Source of the DNA: Thoreauomyces humboldtii
Lineage: Eukaryota; Chytridiomycota; Chytridiomycetes; Spizellomycetales; Powellomycetaceae
Assembly (NCBI GenBank): GCA_027596035.1
Contig: JADGJA010000390.1
Coordinates: 1-20,223, forward strand
DNA length: 20,223 nt
Reading direction: 5' to 3'
Positions within the stretch are counted from its first letter, which is position 1, and each line of letters begins with the position of its first letter. The notes below the pieces were generated by a model. That model searched no databases and had not been told where the DNA came from. It was given only the letters and a program-made list of their open reading frames with translations. The position numbers were made by a program, and so were the translations under genes. Shown piece by piece: positions 9,885 to 17,838 of the stretch.

Positions 9885-10653
9885 GGTTCCGTATCAAGGG
9901 ACTTCGCAGTTGATGTAGAATGACTGAGGAAACGACAAAACCCACTCGAGAAATGGTACAAGAAAGACGAGAAAGTACCGACCGTTTTCGTGGACATAGG
10001 GCATGTCCACCTATGTCCACCTATGTCCACCTCGTCCCCGGATTCGACAGGCTCATTTTCTCTCCCTCTTTGTCCCTTAGGTGTTCGGCGACGATGAAGA
10101 CGGCGATTGAGTTCCCGGTGTCAAGACAAACGAAACGTGCGCTTATAAAGGTCATCCTCTGCCGAAGTAGTCAGACAAGCAACTGTGTATATTCGTAGTG
10201 GTCAAGCCCTGCTCTCGTCAGGGTTTCACGTGGTTGCAAAGGCTATCAGACCGTTTCTGACAGAATCTCTCCCCCCCCCCCTCCTCTCGTGGAAGCTGTA
10301 ACTACGTTCGTAGGAAAAGTCTATACGGAACCTGGCTGTCTACATCATCAAAATAACAGGTACTCAAGACAACAACGTATTGGACTCTTTAGGACGGCTG
10401 AGAAACCGCTATACCAGATCATAAAGATCGTGGGGGTTTACGATGCGACGGTCTCGGCGGCAGTCGCTGCGCAGGTTCCGATAAACGTTCTCTATCCAAA
10501 CTTCTTGGGTGTGAAACCTACAAGAATGAGACTCGACAAGCTGCCGGGTAGTCCGCCCTTCACCAAGTTTCGATAACAGAAGAAAAAAGGTCGCATAAAA
10601 TTCGTGCACGGCGTTCGTGCGGTGTGAAAGAAAAGTAGATACGCTGCTCGTAA
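9885..10653. other. Intergenic spacer between two minus-strand genes
   Basis: The spacer holds the upstream region of the Fhit-type gene and the 3' side of the 448-aa gene. It contains the 10-nt tandem repeat and hairpin at 9990-10031 and an 11-nt C run at about 10271-10281. An open frame at 10289-10576 on the plus strand has no ATG at its marked start and no recognisable features, so it is not called. Confidence 0.5.
9990..10031. repeat. 10-nt tandem repeat with inverted copy (hairpin-capable)
   Basis: ATGTCCACCT is repeated from 10003 (two full copies and one nearly full copy). The string GTGGACATAGG at 9990-10000 is the exact reverse complement of CCTATGTCCAC at 10010-10020 and again at 10020-10030. 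The left arm can therefore pair with either of two right arms. It lies about 105 bp upstream of the Fhit-type gene start. Confidence 0.75.
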
Positions 10654-12000
10654 CTAATGTGTGGCTGCGAGCTCAGGTATGCAACCCTTTAGGGCCTCCT
10701 TGAGCTCTTCAAGATTTTGGCGAACGACCCGAAGGTTTTCATCACTCCACTGATCCAGGTCGGCTGGGTTGATGATGCTTCGTTGTGATTCGAGGTCGTC
10801 CGCAGGTCGAGTGTAAGCGGAAATCAGATGATCCAAATGGCTATGGAGGTAGTAAAGTACGCGTTGACGGAATCCCGCGTCTGAACCGGTCGGCGGCGGC
10901 ACTGCGAGCGGCACTTTGTCGATGGCATTGCACACGTGGTAGCTTTTCGGTAGCTTCCACTTCTTGATGTCGGCAGACGCGCTCAGCTTCTCTTGAGTGT
11001 CCAAGGCAAGATCAACTTCCGTTTGTAGCGCTCTGAGTTGCTTCTCGTACTCCTGTTTGTCCCAACCAGCTCTGTCGAAGGGAAAAAGCGCACGCCTGCC
11101 GTCTTCGGACATGCGCTGATTGCCATCGAAAAGTTTCCGCCTCTCGTCGAAGTTCGCCTCCGCGGCTTTGAGCGTTTCCGTTGCTGCTGCCAAGCCCGAG
11201 AGGGTTTCCGCCTTTTTTCTCCCGTGCTCTTTCCAGAGCTTCATCAAAAGAGTAGCGCACTCTCGTTCTGGCTCTTTGTTTTTCCGCTTGTCCATCTTGA
11301 AAGGCTTGGTTTCCCACATCCGACCCCCGCCAGGAAGCGTCTTGCTTAGACCAACCAAATTGCCGTCTCCGTCAAGGATTTTGGGAAAGAGATCGACTTC
11401 GACATTCCTCCCGTGAATCTCGAGAACACACGGGATACTGCGCGTCACGGCACCTTTCCTCCGACTCAGCTGAATGGAAGCGTGGGCGGGGGTTTTCGGA
11501 TGCGGTGGAGTCCGGACTAGTGGAGTTGGAATGCTGCCATCAACGGGAAAAATGATGTTGCCGAGCTCCTCCACGATCGATTTGAAGACATCGGCCCGCA
11601 AGATATTCATGCGTACTTCGTCGGGTTCCGCAGGTTCCTGTCCCTCCGCTTCTCGGGCGTGAATCCGTCGTGCCTCACCTTCTATGTATTCGCGCTGCAT
11701 GATGTTCACCGTGCGAGGAAGGGCGAGATCGACATCGATATCCACGGTTGCCCGAAGGGCTGTGGCCGACGAGAGAGATCCTCGTCGTACCAAAGCGAAC
11801 ATGTCGATATGCTGATGGAGGTACCTTTCTAACAGCATGCAGCAGTGGTCGAGGAAATCGTAAGAGGCGCGCAGAGAGTGGAACAGGACTTTCAAACTAG
11901 CATCGTTGGAGTGATTATCCAGTAACTTGAATAGATCCCAGGCGTCGTCAGCCAAGGCGTCGGGAGTTTTCAAAGCCGCCTTCAAAGTCGCAAGATCCAT
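10654..12000 (-). CDS. Hypothetical helical protein, 448 aa, single coding exon
   Basis: One uninterrupted frame from the ATG at 12000 to the stop at 10654, unlike its intron-rich neighbours. I do not recognise a family. The N-terminal third is helical with a Cys pair (DHCCMLLERYLHQHID, about residues 50-65), followed by charged helices (REYIEGEARRIHAREAEGQE). The middle has a Pro-rich strand region (TPLVRTPPHPKTPAHAS) and a Lys/Arg patch (KMDKRKNKEPERE). The last third is predicted coiled coil by heptad-like charge pattern (EYEKQLRALQTEVDLALDTQEKL). No signal peptide or membrane span. A spliced in-frame extension upstream is possible (see the leader intron), which would lengthen the N-terminus with PIAVHHPPPQ. 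Confidence 0.72.
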   Translation of the reverse strand: MDLATLKAALKTPDALADDAWDLFKLLDNHSNDASLKVLFHSLRASYDFLDHCCMLLERYLHQHIDMFALVRRGSLSSATALRATVDIDVDLALPRTVNIMQREYIEGEARRIHAREAEGQEPAEPDEVRMNILRADVFKSIVEELGNIIFPVDGSIPTPLVRTPPHPKTPAHASIQLSRRKGAVTRSIPCVLEIHGRNVEVDLFPKILDGDGNLVGLSKTLPGGGRMWETKPFKMDKRKNKEPERECATLLMKLWKEHGRKKAETLSGLAAATETLKAAEANFDERRKLFDGNQRMSEDGRRALFPFDRAGWDKQEYEKQLRALQTEVDLALDTQEKLSASADIKKWKLPKSYHVCNAIDKVPLAVPPPTGSDAGFRQRVLYYLHSHLDHLISAYTRPADDLESQRSIINPADLDQWSDENLRVVRQNLEELKEALKGCIPELAATH

Positions 12001-12012
12001 GATATGCTGAAT

Positions 12013-12082
12013 CTACAAGGAAATTGAAAGACTTAGAAGCCGAAGTGGGGCTAACCTGGATGTCAGCTGCAGATAGGCTTAC
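12013..12082 (-). other. Probable 70-nt intron just upstream of the 448-aa ORF
   Basis: On the minus strand the donor CCCCAG|GTAAGC and acceptor TTTCCTTGTAG|ATTCAG flank 70 nt, ending 12 nt before the ATG at 12000. It is either a 5'-UTR leader intron or a coding intron. In the latter case the upstream frame (ending HHPPPQ) joins in phase 0 to IQHIMDL. Confidence 0.6.
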
Positions 12083-12906
12083 CTGGGGTGGAGGATGGTG
12101 AACTGCAATAGGATGTTTTTCTGTCGGGTCAGGGTGTAGTTGCTGTTCATCGCATTGCCGCTTATATTCCACACTTCTAATTGCGCTTGGGAGCCCTTGG
12201 CCCCGAATACCCTCGGCTGAGCACACAGTACATGTACCGTATATCTCAGACACCCCGCCCGGGCCCCGGGAAGGGCTCTTATATCGCTCGAAACCACACT
12301 GCCCTATCGACCCGCTCAGCAATCTGCCCACACCGAAGTGCGTCAGGAAGTACCAGTAATACACCGACCTTTCGATCTCCGCGACGTACGAAAGTGCCTT
12401 AAGATCCATCCCTTTGGGGTCCCGGTCAGTCTTTCTGCCACTTCTGGTGCTTTTTCGACCTTCACCCTCTCGCCAGTGTCGACTCCCCACATTCCACAAG
12501 AAACTTCTTCCGAGCAGCCAGTTACATTAGGTACCTGGAGCGCAGTCTATCTCAGCAACGCATGTCATTCATACCAGAGTTTGTCGAAACCGCCATCATT
12601 ACTATATAAAGCTAACTCTTCCCGTGGTTCCAGTGAGGTTGAGGCACGAGACTGTCGACGATGCCTCTGCCAACGACTTCTCCGAACTTTTCCGGTTACA
12701 CCGCGACGGGCTCCTCTATCCATCTCATCAGCGGTTGCTGATCATGAAACGTGCCGTGCGACTACCTCGGAGCCTCCGAATGATGCAGCGAAGGACATTC
12801 CGGTGCAGCCTTCTCTTCAGGGTTCACCTGGCAATGCTGGTGTTTCGGTTGCATCAGAAGTTGCAACGCAATCGCTTCAATCGGGACTCGCAGGAGCTTC
12901 TGTTGA
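12083..12906. other. Spacer and unresolved 5' region of the duplicated locus
   Basis: The left part is the upstream region of the minus-strand 448-aa gene. A TATA-like string (TATATAAA) lies at about 12603-12610, facing the plus-strand duplicated locus, with a branch-and-acceptor-like string (GCTAACTC to TTCCAG) soon after. From about 12640 to 12937 a plus-strand frame has a hydrophilic, Ser/Pro/Ala-rich composition like the linker regions of that locus. It is in a different frame from the first domain and stops at 12937, so the true 5' exon could not be settled. Confidence 0.4.
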
Positions 12907-15900
12907 AGCCTTTTCAACCGACCGGTTGAGTCCCTGACGGAAGAGGCAGTAACGATTGCCACTAAAGTGCAGCCAGGTCACTATCGTATCGATCTTGAAA
13001 AACAGTGTCAAATCTGGTTTCCCACTTACTCTCCCTCAAATCGCAAGTCGCGACTCAACTCCGTCAAGCGGTTCCAGGTGCGAGACACAGTAGATCATCG
13101 AGTGCCTTTTCACGAAAGCGGCTATTGATGTCTCTCTCTCCACTTTCAGGACTGGTGTGAAGCAAGACATTATCCGGACGGCGATGTAGGGCATGCTATG
13201 AAAGTTATCAGATTCGTGAAAGAAGCGTTGATCGGGAAAGACGGGAAGCAGGACAACAATAGACCGTCACTGTCGAGAGTTTCCGTGCAGCCCATCATCA
13301 GCGTTCTCGTGAGGCTCCAATGGCTTCAGTCTTCGCTGGGATGGAACAAGTATGTAGAATCTCTCTTCTTTCTATGCTCTTGTGCTTGCGCTGAATGAAG
13401 CTTTCTCTTCCCTTGCATCATGGCAGCCATCCTTCGATTAAGGACAACGCAGAAGTCGCGGGCGTAATTGCGAAACTGGTGCGCAACAATCCCGTCCATA
13501 AGGACCAACGTCCCAAGAGGGGGCAACGTCCCAAGGCGGAGAAACGTTCGAAGACGGAGCAACAGTCCCGCCGGATAAGTCTGTCAGAGGACGGGGCGAC
13601 AGTCCCGGACACTGGGAATCGAGCTCCCTATCCGCTTCCGCTCGATCAACAAATTCGGCTTTGGTACCCTACTTCTGTTCAATCGAATTTGGCACGGCGG
13701 TTTTGCAAAATCTTACGTTATCAGGTACGAGGACGCATACTTCTTTGCTGCTCCACTTCATTTCACGTCGTGTCATGTGTTCATTCGTGCCGCTCTGATT
13801 ATTAGTCCTGGTGTGATGCGAACAAGTTCGACGACGGCGATAGGGTTTATGCCAAGAAAGGTTGCGCATTCATGCAAGAGGAGTTGCTTGGAAAAGATGG
13901 AAAGCAGGACTCTGGTCCACTATCTATCGCCAGAGGTTATGCTCAGTCGTATGCAGTGCTTCTTGAGAAGCTACAAAACTTTCAAGCTCATCTGGGATGG
14001 AACAGGTACGCGCAACCCCTCCCTCTCTTGTCTTATTGGTCGCTTCTGGAATATCGTTTTTGTTTCAAACTGCGAGTGTCTGACACCTTCGAAGTCGTAA
14101 TTCCTACATAGGGCTAATTTCTCTTTCCTTTTCTGTTTCCGTTTGTGATGCAGTCATCCACCCATACGAGAAGATACCGGAATCTTGGCAATGATCAGTA
14201 GTATCCCCAAACAGCCGGACCTGCCTATTCGAAAGCGGGTTCGCAGGAATGTGCCGGAACTTTCATCAGATCCGGATGAATCGTCTTCCCGTCAGTCCAC
14301 ACGGACAAAAAGAGTTCCTGCCCAACTGGCGGAAAGCGGTCACCGGCCGTTTGACAAATCGTCCAGTGGCCACGAGGCGCAGGCAGCAATCTCAGAAGAG
14401 ATCAGTGCAAGGACTGCGGAATCCCCGCTCATTCAGGCTGAGCAATCGCTTCCGGATCCATCGATGCCCAGAGTGACCAGTACTACCACTTTGGTTGACA
14501 AGCCAGCGACTATGGACCGGACGCTTCCGGATCAAACAACATCCCAGCTTTGGACCATCAGTATGGTTCACAGACCAACTATCGTGGTTCCTACCCTACC
14601 AGATCAATCGACATCCCGACCGTCAACTACCTCGGTTTCCGACTCAACCATCGTGGCCCTGACTGTGCCCGATATTAGACAACCATCTGTAACCATTTCG
14701 AGTACCGAAGCTACGATCGCGCACTCTCTCGCCCCATGCGAAACCGCAGAACCGATATCGAAAACCTCCGAATCCCAGTCCGTCGGGATCCATCGTCAGA
14801 TCGGATCTGCAACCGCAACCGTCTTCGCGAATCTTCGCAAAGAGTCAAGTCCCCTGGGAACCTGTCAGTCGCAATGTGACGGGGCCCCTGCGAAAGCACT
14901 ACCGTCAGGATCGCACGCATCTCTGACGGAAGATAGATCAACAGCTCTCAACCAGGTGCAGCCAGGTCACTATCCGCTCAACCTAGAGCAGCAGTGTCAA
15001 ATTTGGTTTTCTGGTTTCTCTCCTGAGCATCAGAGATCACAATATTCCAACATCATACGCTTCCAGGTGCGAGAGACAATGGGCAATTGAATGCTCTTCC
15101 AACTTCGTCCTAATCACAGCCTTGTCTTTCTGCCTTGTTTCCTTAGCAATGGTGTGAAGCACAGAAATTCCCGGACGGCGATGTTGTTCGCTCTCAAAAA
15201 GTCGTTAAATTTGTGCAAGAAGCGCTGATCGGGAAGGACGGGAAGCAGGATAATGGTAAATCATCAATGGCAACATCTATCAGAGAAATCGTAATTGGGG
15301 TCATCGCGAAACTTCAGAGCCTTCAGTCATCGCTGGAATGGAACAGGTACGCGGAAGCTTCCATTCGACACAAATCGTATTTCGATGCTCTGGAACAGGT
15401 CTTGCACATGCGCTGATTTCTGTTCTCATCCCCTGTTATGTTGCTAGACATCCTTCGATCATCGACAATCCGACAATCGCGGAACTGACACGCGTACAGC
15501 ATACGGGACAATCTCCGGCGCCGTCTTTGTCGGAGGACATATCGACTATCACGTACTCCGTGCGACCAGATCGGTACCCTCGCCCGCTCGATCAGCAAGT
15601 TCGAATCTGGTTTCCGACTTCTACTTTGTCGGCACAGAATACCCGGTATTCACAGATCTTGCGTTATCAGGTAGGAAGGAGCATACTTTTTGATGCTTTT
15701 CACCGTGATTTATATTGTGTCATGAGTTGATTCGTGTAACGTTGTGCTTCATAGTTATGGTGCGCTGGAAAGAAGTGTCACGACGGCGATGTGGTGCATG
15801 CCGCTAAAGTCCGCACATTCATACAAGAAGCTTTGATGGGAAAGAACGGAAGGCAGGACTCTGGCATACGGTCTCTGGCTCGAGGTTCGGTGAAGGGTTA

Positions 15901-15949
15901 CACGAAGATGCTTGCCGTGCTTCAAGAGCTTCAATCTGATCTGGGTTAA
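12907..15949 (+). CDS. Tandem-domain protein with recombinase core-binding-like (Crypton/Ndc10/GCR1-like) repeats; 5' end unresolved
   Basis: Exons 12907..13077, 13150..13349, 13427..13724, 13806..14005, 14154..15066, 15147..15346, 15448..15670 and 15755..15949 join in one frame for 799 codons before a TAA. Four domain copies occur in order A1, B1, A2, B2. Each starts with a helix containing (I/L)W(F/Y) and then WC...DGD, GK(D/N)G(K/R)QD, a Gln/Leu-rich helix, and WN with HP(S/P)I(K/R/I/H). The four WC exons are each exactly 200 nt. This pattern resembles the helical core-binding domain of fungal tyrosine-recombinase-like proteins (Crypton, Ndc10, GCR1-type). That assignment is inference from memory of the pattern, and no Arg-His-Arg-Tyr catalytic domain is seen. 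Between B1 and A2 lies a Ser/Thr/Pro-rich linker with 23-aa repeats. No starting ATG is visible in this frame. Confidence 0.62.
13150..13349 (+). other. Domain copy A1, 200-nt WC exon
   Basis: Encodes DWCEARHYPDGDVGHAM, then EALIGKDGKQDN and LQSSLGWN. The incoming intron (13078..13149, 72 nt) is phase 0, directly before Asp-Trp-Cys. The outgoing intron (13350..13426, 77 nt) is phase 2 within the codon after Trp-Asn, leading to NHPSIKDN. Confidence 0.85.
13806..14005 (+). other. Domain copy B1, 200-nt WC exon
   Basis: Encodes SWCDANKFDDGDRVYAKK, then EELLGKDGKQDSG, ARGYAQSY and LQAHL-type helix ending LGWN. The flanking introns are 13725..13805 (81 nt, phase 0) and 14006..14153 (148 nt, phase 2), the latter leading to SHPPIREDTG. 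The sequence matches B2 more closely than A1 at the GxxSxARG stretch. Confidence 0.85.
14509..14676 (+). repeat. 23-aa (69-nt) imperfect tandem repeats in linker I
   Basis: The repeated core is a short hydrophobic string plus L(P)PD, then a Ser/Thr/Gln stretch. It is seen as MDRTLPD (from 14512), IVVPTLPD (from 14581) and IVALTVPD (from 14650), exactly 69 nt apart. They lie in the Ser/Thr/Pro-rich linker that joins domain B1 to domain A2. Confidence 0.75.
15147..15346 (+). other. Domain copy A2, 200-nt WC exon
   Basis: Encodes QWCEAQKFPDGDVVRSQK, then EALIGKDGKQDNG and LQSSLEWN. The flanking introns are 15067..15146 (80 nt, phase 0) and 15347..15447 (101 nt, phase 2), leading to RHPSIIDN. 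It is closest to A1. Confidence 0.85.
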
Positions 15950-15954
15950 AACAG
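15755..15954 (+). other. Domain copy B2, 200-nt WC exon with in-frame stop
   Basis: Encodes LWCAGKKCHDGDVVHAAK, then EALMGKNGRQDSG and LQSDLG. A TAA at 15947-15949 replaces the Trp codon (TGG) present in A1, B1 and A2. The exon keeps its 200-nt length and a good donor (AACAG|GTACTC), so the change is by substitution, not by an indel. The following intron (15955..16110, 156 nt) matches the 148-nt intron after B1. Confidence 0.85.
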
Positions 15955-16110
15955 GTACTCATACCGGTTTCTAATCTTTTTTCTGTTGAAAGGATTGCGG
16001 AAAATTTGGGCACGAATATCGTGTTCCAAGTCGCATTCGTCCCCGATGCTTCGCACGCTTTATCGCCTGGCTCACTTTCATTCCCTTTCTGTTTCCGCTT
16101 GAAATACCAG

Positions 16111-17698
16111 TTATCCTCCCATCCACGAAGACGGCGAACTCGCCAAAATGATCCGGCACATCCCCGTACTTTCGGACCGGCTGGTGGGTCCTCGAAAGCG
16201 CGCTCACAGCGATGTAGTCGATCCCGAGTCAGATTCGAATCACGCGTCTTCCGGCCATTCTCAACGGAAAAAGAGCGGCCTTTTTCAATCGACTGAAGGC
16301 GGTGATCAGGAATTATCTTCTGGCCCCGGCGCGAGGCCGGCAACTCTTAACCCGGAGATGAACGCCAACCCAGCTCGCAATCAGCAGTTTATGAAACCCT
16401 TTCCGGACCACTCGATATCCAGTCTGTCGACTAGTACCTCGGTTCAAGAAGAGACGTTCATGGACCTAACCCCTCCAGATGAACCACCATACCAATTGAT
16501 GACCACTAGCTCGGTTCACGAACCAGGAATCGTGAACCTTCCCGCTCCGAATCAAACATCCCAAATCTCGACCAGATTGGTTCCCGGGCCAAACGTCGCG
16601 GATTTAACCCTTCCGGATCGATCAACTTCCCAATCGTCGGCCACCTCGGTCTCCGAGTTAGACATTGCAGGATTGTTTGTTCCGGATCAGCCGGTGAACG
16701 AATCAAGGATCGCGGACCTGACCGCGCGAGCACTAGGAACGATCTCGAAGACGCTCGAGACCCATCTAGTCGACTTCAAGCGTTGTCAGGCCGACAGCAA
16801 CGCGGCCGTCTTTGCGAACCTCCGCAAGGAGCAATCGGATGCCACCGATGCGTGGGGCAAGAAGCTCGAAACCAGATACGCGGCTCTGGAAAAAGACTTG
16901 AGTGCATGTCACAACGTCATCGTCTCGGCAATCAAGTCTTCGTGTCAGACATGTAACGATGATCTGACTGCGATACTCGGGCGGATCGAGAGCTTGAACG
17001 GACGCCGATGCGTACGCTGCCATCGGGCTCGGATGAAAGTCAGACAGCCGGAAGCCTCGATGTTACAAGGAGCGAAGTAGGAGACGAGACCTCGGGTCTC
17101 CTGGTGAGGAAGCAGGCGGCGAGCGGATCCAAGGAGAAATTTTTGGCTCGCGAGTCGATGGGGGAGGCGAAGGTTGATGCTAACCTTGGAAAGATGGAAG
17201 ATGTTATCGACGCGCTGGACGCAAGAGTCAAGGTCGCAGAGTCAGGACAGGTAACGAGATGGTCCTTTTCCAGAAATCTAAGCTTGAAAGCTCATATACT
17301 ACCTTTTTCTACAAAGCGAGAAACGAACGAGAAGCTGGCGGCCGCAATACAGAAGTTTACAGAAACGGTTACTGCTCAGGAACGCGCGAATTCGCGTCGC
17401 TGAGGAAGAGCAGGTACGATCGAGGATGGTCGCGGTCGCACCCCTTCAAGGAACGAGAGCTCTTACGACAGAACTTCCCGACTTCTAGCGCTCAGCAAAA
17501 GCTCAGGTGCAGGCACTGCATGCCGAGAACTGGCGTCTCCGAGAGGAGCATGGAAGAGCTCAGAACTACTCTACCACCGGTTCACCCTTCCTGAACACCA
17601 TCACGGTCAGCACGCTGCTCGAGCACATGGTGAAACTGGAGGCAGCAATTCCTTCCGAGGGACCGTCCCTCCTTGAAAGAGAACAAGATTTGGTCTGA
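16111..17698 (+). pseudogene. C-terminal part of the duplicated-domain gene (linker II and coiled coil), beyond the in-frame stop
   Basis: Continues the expected phase after B2 (SYPPIHEDGELAKM) but lies beyond the TAA at 15947. Exon 16111..16952 encodes a Ser/Thr/Pro-rich region with 22-24-aa repeats, then a helix with VFANLRKEQSD and KKLETRYAALEKDL. The frame is open to 17080. An intron (16953..17047, GTAACG donor) would instead lead to an open frame 17048..17250 (KMEDVIDALDARVKV, coiled coil). That is followed by 17363..17413 and 17507..17698, ending LLEREQDLV. An alternative acceptor at 17316 gives a better coiled coil (NEKLAAAIQKF) but then runs into a stop at 17401. The part is either translated only through readthrough or an alternative start, or it is a decaying remnant. 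Confidence 0.5.
16457..16726 (+). repeat. 22-24-aa imperfect repeats with DLT cores in linker II
   Basis: Repeated cores are FMDLTPPD (from 16457), IVNLPAPN (16529), VADLTLPD (16595), IAGLFVPD (16664) and IADLTARA (16709). Spacings are 72, 66, 69 and 45 nt. Each core is followed by a Ser/Thr/Gln stretch such as STSQSSATSVSE. The [VI]xDLT strings resemble canonical SUMO-interacting motifs. Confidence 0.7.
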
Positions 17699-17838
17699 TT
17701 CGTTAGGAACGTGCGTATGTTGGGGCAAACTATGTAAAGTGGCAGCAGGAGGAGCGGCGTAAATAAGTTAGGGGTGGGGTGTAGATATGGTGCGGCGTGG
17801 TTCACTGATGCAATAATATGAGAGCTTGACAACTAAGA
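17699..17838. other. Short convergent intergenic region
   Basis: This 140-bp gap separates the end of the plus-strand duplicated locus from the stop of the minus-strand deoxyhypusine synthase gene. It presumably carries both 3' UTRs. No strong terminator-like or polyadenylation motif stands out (AATAATATGA occurs at about 17812). Confidence 0.4.

Larger units (their letters stand above)
12907..14845 (+). repeat. Unit I of a ~2-kb tandem duplication
   Basis: Unit I carries domain A1, domain B1 and a Ser/Thr/Pro-rich linker. Matching landmarks recur in unit II at offsets of 1989 (VQPGHY), 1997 (A WC exon), 2021 (B first exon), 1949 (B WC exon), 1957 (linker exon) and 1987 (VFANLRKE) nt. Even the long intron before the linker is shared (148 nt here, 156 nt in unit II), with similar pyrimidine-rich 3' ends (TTCTGTTTCCG in both). 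The left limit is uncertain because the 5' frame is unresolved. Confidence 0.85.
14940..16835 (+). repeat. Unit II of the ~2-kb tandem duplication
   Basis: Carries A2, B2 and a second Ser/Thr/Pro-rich region, in the same order and with the same intron positions and phases as unit I. A2 directly continues the open frame of linker I, so the duplication is within one transcription unit rather than two separate genes. Linker II ends at VFANLRKE like linker I, but then extends into a coiled coil absent from unit I. Confidence 0.85.

Noticed and set aside
10289..10576. 95-aa plus-strand open frame
   Set aside because: It begins at a non-ATG codon and shows no domain, homology or splice context.
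12907..17698. Complete active Crypton-type transposon
   Set aside because: No Arg-His-Arg-Tyr recombinase catalytic domain and no terminal features were seen. Only core-binding-like domains are present.
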